DNA from: Symsagittifera roscoffensis
Lineage: Eukaryota > Xenacoelomorpha > Acoela > Convolutidae
Length of the DNA: 64,000 nt
Direction of reading: 5' to 3'
Assembly: GCF_963678635.1 (NCBI RefSeq)
Contig: NC_087071.1
Span: forward strand, 19,713,613 to 19,777,612
Below, one piece after another: positions 1 through 11,515 of this stretch (position 1 is its first letter; every line of letters begins with the position of its first letter). The notes under the pieces are model-generated. The model saw nothing but the letters and a program-made list of their open reading frames with translations. It did not search any database and was not told the DNA's origin. The translations under genes were made by a program, and so were the position numbers.

Positions 1-1350
1 TCGGTTTGGAGTGCCACAAGGATCAGTTTTGTCGCCACTCCTTTTCAACTACTACGTCGCAGACGCCCCTAGCCCTCCGGACGAAATCAAGATCAAGTCC
101 TACGCAGACGACTTCACGTCCCTCATTCTCGGCACCGACATACCAGCAATGGCAGGAAAACAAACGGAGTACCTCGCAGAACTAGTGAACTTCTTCGAAG
201 AGCGAAACCTCCAGATCTCCATTGACAAGAGTTTTGTCACGCTGATGACACCACAGACAGCCCAATACAAAACCGTTCCTGAAGTGAAGATAAACAATGA
301 ACAAATAAGAATGAACAACCAAGCGAAGATCCTCGGCATCACTTTCGACACCATGCACACTTTCGGGGCCCATTGCAGAGACACTGCGAAGAAATGCTCT
401 CAACGCAACAACGCCCTGAAAGCGCTTGCCGGCACTGACTGGGGAAGCGACAAGGAAACACTCCTCATGACCTACAAAGCCGTTGTTTGCTCTAAACTTG
501 AGTACGGCGCCGCTGTGATAACGCCCACACTCTCCGAAAGCAACATCGAGAAACTACAGAAGGTCCAAAACAGCGCCCTGAGAACAATCACCGGATGCCA
601 CGCCATGACTCACATAGACCACCTTCACCAAGAAACATCCGTTCTACCAGTTAGACGACACCTCAGAATGCGAACGATACAACATCATCTCGCCAACCAC
701 TTGCCAGATCACCAAGGAAACCAACTCACGAAAGAACCCAAGAACCCACCAAGACTCATGAAAGAAACCCTCCAAACACGATATGAAGAAAGATACATTG
801 AACCTCTACTCGACAGCAATAGACCTCTAACCGAAAAGAAGTACAGAAACCTGCTAAAAACGATCCACACAAATGAGGTACGCGACGCCTTACAAACCTA
901 CGAATACCCAGCAGTCCTCGGACACAATTCACCAAAAATTGCCAAAGAAGAAACCGAATTACCAAGAACAACAAGAAGAACACTGGCACAGCTCAGATCC
1001 GGCTACTCAAAGTTCCTGAACTCGTACATGAACAGAATTGACCCGACAGTAAGCGAACTTTGCCCGGACTGCCAGCAAACAAGCCACACAACTATACACC
1101 TGTTCGACTGCATCGCAAATCCTACGAACTTAACCCCAGCCGATCTCTGGAAGCAACCGAAGAAGACAGCAATATTCCTGAAACTCCCCACAACCCTGGA
1201 CCCAACAACGAGCGACGAATAGATCTCAGAAGGGCAACAACAACAACAACTAGGAGGTCATCTTTTTTGGAAACGCAAAGGAACATTGTGAGGAGATGAA
1301 AAACAGCAGGGATAAAAAAAATATATATATTTTTAAAAAAAAAGTGAAAT
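1..1350 (+). mobile_element. 3' end of a jockey-type non-LTR retrotransposon (LINE)
   Basis: The element enters from the left edge of the window. It contains the C-terminal part of its reverse transcriptase ORF, then a short 3' UTR with a CAA-type simple repeat near 1240 and A/T-rich runs from about 1313 to 1345 that look like the insertion tail. It is visibly richer in G+C than the flanks, as expected for a fairly recent copy in an AT-rich genome. The 5' part lies outside the window, so I cannot say whether the copy is full length. The right boundary is approximate. Confidence 0.8.
2..1222 (+). CDS. LINE reverse transcriptase, C-terminal half (open at window edge)
   Basis: Reverse transcriptase of a non-LTR retrotransposon that copies element RNA onto nicked target DNA. 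The frame is open to the first bases of the window, so the start at base 2 is only the edge; the N-terminal endonuclease and the first RT blocks are missing. Numbering from the codon at base 11: PQGSVLSPLLFN (RT block) near residue 2, catalytic YADD at 31-34, then thumb and a C-terminal region with a Cys-Cys-His-Cys zinc motif (C351, C354, H363, C367) preceded by a QLRSGY block. That C-terminal organisation is characteristic of the jockey superclade. The frame has no internal stop and ends at TAG 1220-1222, so this copy could be recent. Clade assignment rests on remembered family motifs, not on a search. Confidence 0.85.
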   Translation, partial: RFGVPQGSVLSPLLFNYYVADAPSPPDEIKIKSYADDFTSLILGTDIPAMAGKQTEYLAELVNFFEERNLQISIDKSFVTLMTPQTAQYKTVPEVKINNEQIRMNNQAKILGITFDTMHTFGAHCRDTAKKCSQRNNALKALAGTDWGSDKETLLMTYKAVVCSKLEYGAAVITPTLSESNIEKLQKVQNSALRTITGCHAMTHIDHLHQETSVLPVRRHLRMRTIQHHLANHLPDHQGNQLTKEPKNPPRLMKETLQTRYEERYIEPLLDSNRPLTEKKYRNLLKTIHTNEVRDALQTYEYPAVLGHNSPKIAKEETELPRTTRRTLAQLRSGYSKFLNSYMNRIDPTVSELCPDCQQTSHTTIHLFDCIANPTNLTPADLWKQPKKTAIFLKLPTTLDPTTSDE

Positions 1351-2344
1351 AAAACGAGAACACAAACTGAAGTTTTAAAACTAAAACTATTATTTTGAAA
1401 AACTATTGTCGCAAGAATATAACACATTGCACATTGTGTATAAGACATTGCACAAAAATCAGAGTAAAAATGATAAACACAATATCAAGCAAAAATTAGA
1501 ATTTAAATTGTTATGCGGTGTTTCAACGATTCCATAAAAACCAAGAAAAAGAAGAAAAACGTGAAAAAACTGATCACAATTCGTCATCATTTGTCGTTCA
1601 AAATCTACTTTATCTCAAACTTAATAAAAATTGAATCCTTCCATTCTCTTTCACCCATTTCCTACTTTACTTGAAATTTCATACCCGGTAACCATGCTCC
1701 TACATTTACGGTTAAATTCTATATCTTAGAAGATTTATTTCATTTCCACTTTGGATCAATCCATAAGCTCCTGTGTGTTTCGTTTATGTGTTATAAACTC
1801 TTTAAAATTTTGCTCATTTGGCTGTCACTTGTATATTTTTAAACAATTGAATGCTTGATTGTTTGGAAATGAGGCTAAAATGCTTAAACAATAAAATGAG
1901 CAACAACTTCACAATCATTTCGTAAATATTTGGTTGAGAGGATTAGGAGTGTCGAGGGTCTCGACCCAAAGGTGAAGAAGCTTTCATCTTCCAGATCTTT
2001 TAGATCAATTTAAGAGTTCTCGAGATAAATATCAAAAAACAGATAACTCAGTGGAACTCTTACATCGTGTTGTCTAGATGGGAATTGGTTGCTTTCACCC
2101 AACCATCCTTAAGCGCATTGATTTTTTGCAGGGTTTGTAATTTGTATGAGCGAAAAAAAAAAGAGATGATTACATGAAACTGTTTTTTCAGCGTATTTCA
2201 CATAATGAATATAAACTGATAAAATAAAGGAAAATAATGAATTTTTGCACAATTTTCCTGCCTCACATTTAGAAAAAACAAGTTTGCACCTATGAAAAAG
2301 AGTAAGTGCATCAAATTAAAACGAATTTTTTTTTTGAAATTTGA

Positions 2345-2560
2345 GGTTTTTTGTGAAATCATACCTTAGCTTACACGTTAATAGCGCTAAATCTATCGCG
2401 CGTTAATTTTCCCAAATTGGCTAAATTGCGATCTCTAAGCCCCCATAACTTTCCGAAAACAAAAAGTGAAATATCGTTTCAAGTTTAAGCTCAGAAAAAC
2501 AATACTTTTTGAATGACATGAAATAATTTCGTCAAAAATGGCCAGTTAAAAATTCAAAAC
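2345..2560 (-). repeat. Dispersed repeat family R2, partial copy
   Basis: When reversed, this stretch aligns by eye with 40555-40800. Both share the GC-rich core CGCGCGTTAAT next to a second AACGCG-type block, then a CCCCC[AC]TAACTTTC-like block and a TTCAA[GA]TTTGAGCTCAG-like block. Divergence is considerable, so the copies are old. Confidence 0.6.
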
Positions 2561-3109
2561 TTGTCTGAAGAAAAAAAATCCACCCCGAGCACAATTATTC
2601 CGTTGCCATCATTTTGAAAGTCCGAACAACAAGGCCAGGAACAAAAAGGCTAGAAAGTCGCGTTCAGTTTACCGGGCTTCCCTCTGGGTTAAATTTTAAG
2701 TATGTTTTCTAAAACAACTAATTTAGGACTGACTTATCAATCGGCAAATTTTACGTTAGCAAAACTTATCTACGCCAGACAAAGCGCTTGCTAGTTATAT
2801 AGAGTCGTTTCTGCTTTCTAAGTTAGAAAATAAACTAAAATTCGCTGAGAATTATTTTATAAGCTGAATTTTTTGCTGAACTTACTGAACATTGCCTTCT
2901 GACTCGATATTTGTTTTAAGGGTTAGATTCTGAGGTTTTTTGACTTAGATAGGTTAATAACTTTAGGGAGAGGGGTTGGTTTAGTGATTTTTGGGATGAA
3001 ATTTAGTAGTTTTTAGCTTCTATTTATACTCAATTGGGAAATCTCCCAATATGCCGTATCAAACAAGAAGTTACTTTTAAATTTCGTAATCTCTCGTGAA
3101 TGTTGTTCG

Positions 3110-3195
3110 TGCATTCGTAGTTTACGAGAAAAATCTTCGGTGTACTCGTATTTTACGAGAAGAATTGTTATTGTTCGTATTCAACGAGAAAATTA
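3110..3195. repeat. Short degenerate tandem (ACGAGAA unit)
   Basis: Three spaced copies of a TCGTA-TT-ACGAGAA motif (about 3115, 3147 and 3176) separated by 25-30 bases. This is a decayed minisatellite with no function evident. Confidence 0.4.
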
Positions 3196-3576
3196 GTTTT
3201 AATTTCCGATACTTAAAACGTTATACGATTTATTCCAATTGGTTTTCCATTCATTTTGCAAAGGGATAAAAACATATTTATTTTATGGTGGCCGCGGCGT
3301 CACGCTTTGTTTAAATCTGAAATCAGAACATTTCATCCTCCTATTTGAAGCAAAGAAAAACTAAGATTTTTTCCTAGTTTACCCGGCTAATCAAGCGAGA
3401 TAATTTATAGTTAAGCAAAGCTATTGTCAGTCAACCGGTGATCTTTGTTCAATTAGTTTCTTATCACAAGCAGACGTTGCAGTTATGGTAGCCCTAATTT
3501 TGAGTCAGGCTTAATGAATATGAACACAACTATTACATTATAAATCAAGTAAAATTTTTACAACCAATCGATCAAA

Positions 3577-4000
3577 TTATCTGTATTTGAAATTGAGAAG
3601 CGCTCTAGCTCCCATTGATTTGGCCGCTCTAAACATGTAGAAGCTATTGAAAAGAGTATAGTTCAATTTGGTACCTATATGAGCTTCGTAGTCAATTTGG
3701 CTAGTTAAGAGTTTTAGTGGCGGCAAATCTTCGCTTGTTGTGAGGAAAGTAGAATTTGGTTGGCCGGCATTATGAATAGTTACCGTTTCTGGGGTTGGCT
3801 TAATTTGGATTCCAGTATCCATATTGAAACCTTCAGTATATGCAATAAAAAGTCAATCATATGAAGTTGGATACACTATTCTGGGATGACCGCGAAGAGC
3901 TTGTGGGTTATTCATCTCCTGGATCATAATTTTTTTGAGAGTCCCTTGTTTGAGTAGAGTAAATAGATGGTCTAGAAATGTCTTTGATTATTTAATATGA
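3577..4000 (-). pseudogene. Unrecognised coding remnant with in-frame TGA
   Basis: Read on the minus strand, one frame from about 4000 down to the stop at 3577 has well-mixed protein-like composition for about 140 codons. It is interrupted by a single TGA near 3855. The downstream ATG segment (3822-3577) encodes 81 residues. The upstream part includes QEMNNPQALRGHPRIVYPTS. Both halves are in the same frame, so this looks like a protein fragment with one nonsense mutation, or exons whose borders I cannot place. I do not recognise the family; a host exon or a transposon or virus-derived protein are both possible. No neighbour helps. Confidence 0.4.
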
Positions 4001-5401
4001 TTCTTCGTTTCGAATAATCTTATCGACATAGGGAAATTCTTTAAGTTAATTAGCTGACATAGAGCTTTTGTTTCAATTGCGAATTTGTTTTGACTTGCAA
4101 AAACTCGTGAGATCCTTTTTGTTGTCGGAGATTTTTCTCAAAGGCAATCTATTGATACCACGGCAGAGAATCGAATTCAATTCATTCAAAAAAATAGTGT
4201 TGATTTTTATCACAACTAAATCGCGTCCATTTTTGTACCATACTTCTTACGCCTGGTTTGTTTCGAATGATTAATATTTTGGTTAGTGTTTTGATTAGTT
4301 TTTTCACTTGAAAAAAATTAACTCAAGTTTGATATTTCTCGCTACAAACTAATCCCATTTGATGGAATATAGAACTTCTTTTAGGGAGAATAACTTTTGG
4401 GCTCCTAGAGAAATGATTTTAAGACGAGTACAATATTAGGTCAAAACAAAACCCTATCTTTGACATTGAAGGTACCTTGTTGTCCTAAACAATGCAAATT
4501 TTCTATGAAAAGGTATACGCTTCAATCCAGTATAAAAGGTTTTAACGAACCTAATAGTTTATTTGCAAATTGTTTGATAAAGCAACCTTTCAACGTCGAA
4601 AGATGCTTCAAAAAAATGAAGTGTTTTTTTATTTCAGTGTTTCTGATTCAATTCTGATCTATTACCTTAAAAAATGTTGTGCGGTTATTGACAAAAAATC
4701 CTCTAAATATAGAAAAAACGCTTTAAAAATGAAAAATAAAGTGATGCTCTCTATTAAAGCAAAGAATCGGTTTATCGTGAAGAGCTGAACAACTCTTATA
4801 TTTGATCCTTTCCCTTGGGGATAAATCCGCTTAAGCAAGCATTTCAGATTCGGCTGTGAAAAAATTTCCGCATTTGGAAGTTTATCGACGTAATTGGAAG
4901 TATTTTTGGGGCAGATTGATTAAATTAAGGAAGTGGGAAGAAAAGTCCTGTAGAATTCTTCGAAACTGATCGGTTGACAATTTGCTAATGAGTTGGCTAC
5001 TTTGAATGTGTTTCCGGTTTCTAACTAAATACATTACTAGATTCAATTCTGAATTTTCCCTCATTTCCTATCTTCGTGAACGATGAAAAAGAGTGAATTA
5101 CATCTCGGCGGCTCATGTTTCACGTGATAAATTGTTATTAATAGTTGTGAAATATAAATTCTAAAAGTATGCCCTTGCACAGAAGCCGTTTTATATTAGA
5201 GGACCTTGCAGCTAAGAAAAATATTTTGAAAGAAAAGAACTTGAAAAGATATGCTAACGTAATGTTGCAAGCTAAGTAAAGCTTGTTCGACAATCCAGAA
5301 GTTTTTTGAAGAGAGAACTACAGACAAGTGTCGATGGTCAGAAACCAGCCCAGCCAGAATCATCAGCATTTAAGTGTCTGAAAACGACATGACTTAACAG
5401 T
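4001..5401. other. Non-coding stretch
   Basis: AT-rich sequence with only short chance ORFs (for example 4460-4657 and 4882-5064). No motif, repeat or splice structure I would defend. Confidence 0.5.
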
Positions 5402-5775
5402 ATTCAGGGATTCGGCCCTCTGCCGACCCAAAGGGTCTCTTCCCCCCTTTGGTACTTTTTAAGAAATCCATTCTTGGTGACGGACACTAAAATTTTTCTA
5501 AAGGCGCCTTTGGCGCCAATATATACTAACTTTGAGGGCGAGCGCGCGCCAAAAAAACGCGTTTTTTTTTGTGAAAACTTTCCAAAAAGTGTCCAAAAAC
5601 GGCTTTTTGGACCTGTTTTTTCACAAATTTGCCTGCGGCGCAGAACATTCGCCAAAAAAGCGTCTTTTTTACTGCTTCAGGAGAGCCCCAAAAATCAATT
5701 TGGTCGACAAAAGGTTTGTTTTTTAAATATGAGATTTTTTGTTCCAATCATCCCCCCACAAGCCATATAAAGTAA
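5402..5775 (+). repeat. Dispersed repeat family R1, copy 1
   Basis: It begins with GGGATTCGGCCCTCTGCCGA, followed by AAAGGGTC and a CTAAAATTTTTCTAAAGGCG block, then homopolymer-rich sequence. It ends near ACAAGCCATATAAAGT. Other copies start at 6541 and 37978 (same orientation) and one ends near 54935 (reversed). There is no coding potential; the overlapping ORFs on both strands are low-complexity. Probably a non-autonomous transposon or SINE-like family. Confidence 0.7.
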
Positions 5776-5869
5776 AAAGTGATATATTTCACTTCTAGAA
5801 ACCAATCAATTATGGCGAATAAGATTCCCAAAAAAAAACGCGTTTTTGACCAATTTTTTTTATACCATC

Positions 5870-6130
5870 TGAGATCTATTGTTGCTGAGAGCAATTGAAT
5901 TGAGGCTAGCTATTTAACCCTATTATCACAAGGCGAGACGCTAAACACACGCTTAGTATTTTGCAAAGCGCGTGGGGTGGTGAGAAAGAAAAAAATGTCG
6001 TTTTTTCTCAGTTATTTTGTCAATTTTTCAACCAACAAAAAAGCATTTTAATTGGCGTTAAGTGCAGTCGGAACGTTCAGAGCGTTGCCGTGATATACGA
6101 GCAGACTTGTTTACTGCTGCGAATTGTAGT
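5870..6130 (+). repeat. Dispersed repeat family R2, 3' part
   Basis: It shares the order GACGCTAAACACA..., a TGGGG-box followed by A-rich sequence, TTTTGTCAAT and the conserved tail CAGTCGGAACGTTCAG...ACGAGCAGACTTGTT. The same order occurs at 40110-40300 and 40840-41045. The conserved tail is also at 62029-62095 and, decayed, at 41977-42030. Confidence 0.6.
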
Positions 6131-6540
6131 GTATTAGGAATTTTCGCCTCAAGTTTTCTGCTGCTTTGCTAGATGATTATACTGTTTTTAAAAGCATAAA
6201 TTTTTTCGAAACTTTGCAGTTAAACCAAGTTTTTCTAAGTTTGTCTACGCCTAGTATTCCCGCTTGAAAACAATTAGGAAAAAGAGTGAATTATCAATTC
6301 TCATCTTATCTTCGAATATTTCCTAGTTTGATTAGAAGGAACAAGTCGTTTTCGTGGTCGTGATTTTAATGCACAAAGTTACACATAATTCCTTTCAGAA
6401 AAAATTCAAAAACGGAGAAAAATATTATGTTCACAAGCGACCTGAACAAAAGTTTGAATAAACTTCTTTTACTTTTTCTCGATGTGAATATTTTAACACC
6501 TACACATGGTTGGAATTCTGCGATTTATGTTCAGACACCC

Positions 6541-6960
6541 TTCAAGGATTCGGCCCCCTGCCGACCCAAACGGTCCTCCTTTGTAATATTTTGGGAAATC
6601 CCTTTTTTTGGCTGACAGACTCTAAAATTTTTCTAAAGGCGTCTTTGACCAAAATATAATACCTTTGAGAGGGAGTGAGCGCCAATTTTCCAAAAAGTGC
6701 CTGAAAAAAAAAACATTTTTGACGTTTTTTTTTCAAAATTTGTCGTCGCTTCAAAAATAAATTGGTAAGAATGGGGTCTTTATAGTGATCTGGGAGAGAC
6801 CAAAAAATCAGTTTGGTCGACCTAAAATAAAGGTCGACAAAATTTTCGAATTTTCTTTGAAAGTCCGCATCCCACCTCGAGAAAATTCTAGATCCGCTCC
6901 TGGGTCCAGACAATAATGGTTGCCACAAAATCAATCACGCTTAATTCAATGGTCGCGGAT
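6541..6960 (+). repeat. Dispersed repeat family R1, copy 2
   Basis: Begins with GGATTCGGCCCCCTGCCGAC and contains the CTAAAATTTTTCTAAAGGCG block found in copy 1 at 5402. It lies in the same orientation about 1.1 kb from copy 1. The right boundary is uncertain. Confidence 0.65.
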
Positions 6961-7338
6961 TTTATGGAATTATCGATGCAATAATATGAAGTCGCAATGA
7001 TCTGAAATTTGACCGTACTATATTACGAAAAAAGTCAAAATAGTCTGTGAATTAGCCGCGATATTGTCTAAACAATAAAAATGAAAGCCGTGTATCAATT
7101 TGAGCCGCATAAACTATGGTCAGAAAAGAAGTGCTTCTCAATCGGTCTCAAAAGGTTTCTATGATCTCAAACATAGGGCAAAAAGTGTTCAGGTAAAAAT
7201 TATTTTACCATTCAGTATTTCAACCATAATTTTATGACTCGGTTAAATTTTCGTCTCAAATTGGTCAGTAAAACTTCTTATCAATCCGGACTTTTTCGAT
7301 CACGCCAAGTCACAAGCAAGTCAACTTTTTCAGGAAAA

Positions 7339-7531
7339 ATAGAAGCGCCGAGTTAACGTTGAGGCAGTTTGGCTATTTGAAATCAATTGGGCCGATGGCA
7401 GAAACTTCCGTTACGCAGAAGAATTTTTCAACAATCAGTACAACAGAACCAATTATTTTACTCGCAGCGCTGAGAAATATAAAATCCATATGTTATCTTG
7501 GGTTGTCGGATCTCAAGGTGGGCCATTTGGG
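7339..7531 (+). other. Candidate isolated exon or coding remnant
   Basis: The frame running from about 7346 reads as protein-like sequence rich in aromatic and charged residues (for example AVWLFEINWADGRNFRYAEE). It is followed by TCTCAAG|GTGGGC, a plausible splice donor at 7517. Upstream is a good acceptor (CAACTTTTTCAG at 7334), but a TAG lies in the frame just after it. The ATG ORF listed by simple ORF finding at 7359-7571 is in another frame and looks less coding. Either a degenerate exon or chance. Family not recognised. Confidence 0.3.
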
Positions 7532-7894
7532 ATTTAAAGAATTTTTTTTCGTTTATTTTTTCAATATTTAATTATGACATTACTTATTTATTCGCTATGA
7601 CCTTCGTCTCAACATTTCATGAACTTATTTAAAAGACTAACACTGACTCATTGAGTTTAATTATCTTTAATCTCATTTGAAGCCAGAGATATTAGTTTCC
7701 GTTTTCAGTTGCTTCCTGTCATTTTCTTTTCTATCTCCCTGACATTTGCAAAACTTTTCCTATTTTCCTGTGCGGTTGATTTATGTTTTTAATATTGTTT
7801 TTCTTTTAGAAAAATCATGTTTTTTCCGGACATTTTCAACTGCCTGTTTTTTAAGCTGCCATAATTACATGAATAAAAAATATATATATAATAA

Positions 7895-8034
7895 TTTTCT
7901 AAAAGCAACTCTAAAACCAAATCAGAAAACTCCTCTACCTTGTCTCATAAAAAATTATGCAGTGGCGCTTAGCGAATCTGAAAATGACCTTCTAGCGCCG
8001 CATAAATTGCATGGTCTTCGTCTGGTATTCATTT
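7895..8034 (+). repeat. Direct repeat, copy 1 of 2 (about 140 bp)
   Basis: Starts TTTTCTAAAAGCAACTCTAA. It is nearly identical to 8559-8698, with a few substitutions and small indels. The spacing is 664 bases. Confidence 0.85.
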
Positions 8035-8558
8035 TGCCTGATATGGCTGGAGTTCATGCTGGTTTCGGAGTTTTGTCGGCATAATTTCTTGTGTCTCGCT
8101 AGAATTCCCGTCGGTTGTAGGGGATTGGCAGAATGAACACGTGCCTGGGGCGTCACAGCTACCTTTTATCCTCCACCACACTTACCCTCTTCCCCTTCTC
8201 CATAGTGAAGGTGAAGGGTAAGAGGATTGTTTATTAAAAGGGGGGGGGGCAGACGGTAAGCTGAGGAGCAGGGGGACGGGCGGTAAAGAGAGGAGGGCTA
8301 ACTGTTAGTTTATTATTTTTTTCTAAGGACAACCGGGTTCACGTTCAAACATTCGAAGAATATCAAGTCTAAATTCTTTCTTAATTCTGAATTCGAAACG
8401 AATTAAAACAATTCATAAATGTTCGAAAATTTTGGTTTTATTTTTGTTTGCTATTGAAATTAGCAATGGTGGATAAAAAACTGGGCAACGTTAAATATAT
8501 TTGTCTTAACCTGGATGTTATTCGTTATTTTTGACAAGAATCTTTCTTGGTCAAACCA

Positions 8559-8698
8559 TTTTCTAAAAGCAACTCTAAAACTAAATCAGAAAACTCCTCT
8601 ACTTTGTCTCATAAAAAAATTATGCAGTGGCGCTTAGCGAATCTGAAAATGAGATTCTAGCCCGCATAAATTGCATGGCCTTCGTCTGGTGTTCAATT
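8559..8698 (+). repeat. Direct repeat, copy 2 of 2 (about 140 bp)
   Basis: Near-identical to 7895-8034. It sits immediately upstream of the first BEL/Pao integrase segment, which suggests both belong to one rearranged mobile-element region. Confidence 0.85.
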
Positions 8699-8731
8699 CG
8701 TCTGGCATTCTTTTAAATATTTATATATATA

Positions 8732-9985
8732 TATGCTCTCACGAGTACTTTGAAGCAGTCAGAGCCCGTATTTGTTTTAGTGATTTTTTGTAATTTTACG
8801 AAACTGCTGTGATACGTTTGCTTTATGTTGAGGTTATTGCCGAAACACAAGCACATCCGCGGGCCTACCGCTCAAATAACCGACTCGTCTGAATTGACAA
8901 ATTGTTACTTTTGCCTCAATCCGAATCGTTCCCGGTTGAGTTCAAACAACTTCAATCAGGCATTGCAGGTTACTCACCGTTCATCGGCCCGGTGGCATTA
9001 TTCGTTCCACGGGCCGTTTTCAACGCTTAGCCGGAATAAGTTTTGTTACTAAGCACCCCATCATCATGGATTCTCGTCACTTGTCTGTGAAATTATTTCT
9101 GAGACATCTGCACTTTGCCCACAACCATTAACACCTGGACTATTTGAGGTCCATAGTACAGTTGGGTTTTGTGGTGTTGGGGGTTTTTTTTTTTTGGTTT
9201 TGTGATGACCCTCCGAGCAATTGAAAGATGTTGTTTGGTTTGCAGAAAACGCAAGGCAAGCACTTTGCATCATTTGATGTCAAAATTCACTGTCGAACGG
9301 CATGGCTACCGCCATCGGCCATTCAGTAAGAGTGGTCCGGATTTTTTTGGTCCATTTTACGTAACTTTTCGCCGCAGTAGTGAGAAAAGATGTTTTTTTT
9401 TGTTCATTGTTAGTGCATAAGGTGATTGGAGAAAAAACAATCCTCCTAGCGCCCCGCATCAAGATAGGTCTTGAGAAAGGTTAGTGCGCAGTTGCAAACG
9501 CGTTTTCTACGCAATCAGTGGAACTCGCGAGTTTACGGATGAAGTGTTGTTGATCACGTTTTGATTAGTGGAGCAATCATTAAATGCCTGTCCAATAACG
9601 CCTGATGGTCCCAATTCAGTTGAATTGGAAGCGTTAACGCCTACTTATTTTCTTTTGGGTGAGCAATCTATTTGCTTTCTGTCGCTAACACTTGATGAAA
9701 GTTTCGACCACCGAAAGCGATATGTGAGAGTACAATCTGCTGCAAATGCTATTTGGCAGCGTTGGCTGAAGGAGTATGTCCCTTCTTTGAACAAGCGTTT
9801 GAAGTGGCATGTCGATTTCAACCGCGATTTCCGAACTGGTGATCTCGTCTGGATTGTCGATCCCAACAGCCCTCGTGGACACTACCTTTTAGGGTCGAGT
9901 AACTGCTTTGCACTACGTCAATGATAACGTAGCTCGCTTCGCAACAGTTAAGACCCTATCGGAACAAATAGTTAGATCTCTCGTT
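8732..9985 (+). pseudogene. BEL/Pao integrase region, copy A (broken)
   Basis: Integrase inserts element cDNA into the genome. The pieces in order are: a pre-integrase segment (8825-9052) with KHKHIRG and SELT; a histidine-rich zinc-binding part around 9080-9130 with an in-frame stop; CLVCRKRKA and the catalytic-core start SGPDFFGPF (9230-9365); and the C-terminal part (9568-9924) with ALTPTYFLLGEQ, then LIVD/PRGHYLLGS-like GD.VWIVD residues. Poly-T tracts near 9188 and 9395 and stops break the frame. At about 9985 homology to copy B ends abruptly and Gag-like sequence begins. Family identity is firm from the motif order known for Pao/BEL integrases. Confidence 0.8.
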
Positions 9986-11440
9986 AAACTTGTTTTGATC
10001 TTTAATTATAACGTAACACAACCCTACCGGTTTTCAAATGCAAATCAGTCAGTGAATGCTGAGCCTGCCACGTCTGCTATCTTAGAAAATATTCCATCAC
10101 CTTCGTTTGGAAATTTTTCTCATCATACTGCAGTTGTTTCGGCAGTACACCCAGTAGGTCATCCCACCTACTTTAGTCAGTACTATAACCTGAACTCGCA
10201 TCGTGATTCCCTGCAACTCCAACACCGACCCCTGCAGTTTGTAACCCATTAGCTTTAAAGAGTCATCGACGTGTTTGAGGCAGTAAACCCTGTTTCCCCT
10301 CTAATTCCGTAGCGTTCCTGTACAATTGTGGTGGAGCAATTTACTATTTCACTCCGGCACACAAGCAAGACCCCTTGCAATCAACAAAGTAGTCTTAGTC
10401 GTCCTACACGGGTCAAGCGTAACTGGTATTGCCCTAACCCCCTTGATTTCAACGAGTGGTTGAAAGAAAACTCCGAAACGCATAAGTGTATGAAAACTTT
10501 TCCTGGTAAATCAAAAACCGAGGAACCCGTCAAGAAAAAAACTACCACCCAAATTTTTGCTTCCAGAACAAGTTCGAATAATTCCCTGGTAGAAATTTTG
10601 TTGTGGTGATGCAAGGTCTTCAAGAAAAAAAACCCTACTCAAAGGGTGAAGTTTTCCACAGAAAAAACTCTGTTTCTCCTGTCTCCAAGCAGAGCACATG
10701 TTCCGTAATTGCCCGAAACGCACTAATCCTTGGTGCGAAAGTATGCAAAATTTCCTCTTGCATGGTGCAGCCCGCAAAAAACCTGCGAAAAAATCAACGT
10801 CATCTTGATCCAAATCCGTGCAGCACAAAAAAAAGTCTTCTCCACGTTATTGAGTTAAGTGTTTCATCTAAGTCGAAAACCGATAACGCTCTCCTTTTGT
10901 GTGATTTCGCGAGCAATCAGTCCTGGCTTTCCGCAAGCTTGGTCCTCCCTTCGAACTTGTCATGGAAAAAATTGTATATGACACTAAATAGTTTTAATTC
11001 AACTGACACTATTTCGACTGAGTTAGTTGGGGTCACATTATCCGCTGACATAAGTAACACTGATTATACCTTCAAAAAACTTGCGTTCGTTTTTGGCAAA
11101 CCAAGGGTAGCAAATGAAGTCTTTGTGCAATCCGAAGCTGAATTTTCAGACATATAGGTTGAAGCATGATATACTCCGGGCACTTTCAATCAATCTAAAA
11201 CTTTTGTGGGCCGATAGCACTACAGCGTTACTATGGCTTCGCTCCGTCGATAAATTACCAACTTTTCTCGCAAACCGTGTTTGCAAAACAAAGAAACTCA
11301 CCACTGTGGACCAATGGTTCCATGTGAATAGTGGAGATGATCCCGCGGACACTGGGACCCACGGAATAATGGCGGAATCTCGTAGAGAAAGCAGTTGGGT
11401 CAGGTGCCCAAGCTTTCTTTTAGTCATTGAGTAGCCTTTC
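9986..11440 (+). pseudogene. BEL/Pao Gag C-terminus, protease and RNase H fragments
   Basis: Fragments in three frames. First comes a Gag-like part (10328-10609) with DFNEWLKENSETHK. Next is a CX2CX4HX4C zinc knuckle (CFSCLQAEHMFRNC) encoded near 10672-10715 in another frame. The protease-like segment (about 10880-11050) reads LLCDFASNQSWLSASLV, where the family usually has an aspartate in a D-S/T-A/G context; here it is D-F-A, so likely dead. After a deletion, the RNase H part (11170-11400) contains LLWADSTTALLWL, NRVCKTKKL and DDPADTGTHG. About 1 kb or more of reverse transcriptase expected between protease and RNase H is absent. Confidence 0.75.
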
Positions 11441-11515
11441 AAAACAAGTCTGGATTTTGTTACTAATATCCTCTCAAAGAAATCTGTGGACGACACCATA
11501 GAAAATTCGACATAC

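Larger units (their letters stand above)
1351..3576. other. Non-coding stretch, repeat debris
   Basis: AT-rich sequence without a credible gene. Short frames here lack coding character. It contains a partial copy of dispersed family R2 (about 2345-2560, reverse orientation) and a small degenerate tandem of a TTTACGAGAA-type unit near 3110-3195. Otherwise I see nothing. Confidence 0.6.
7532..8731. other. Non-coding stretch with a direct repeat pair and a G-rich tract
   Basis: It holds a roughly 140-bp direct repeat (7895-8034 and 8559-8698) and a purine-rich G tract near 8238-8300. The second repeat copy ends about 30 bases before the BEL/Pao debris begins. No gene seen; the 112-codon frame at 7746-8084 overlaps the first repeat copy and is not preserved in the second. 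Confidence 0.5.
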
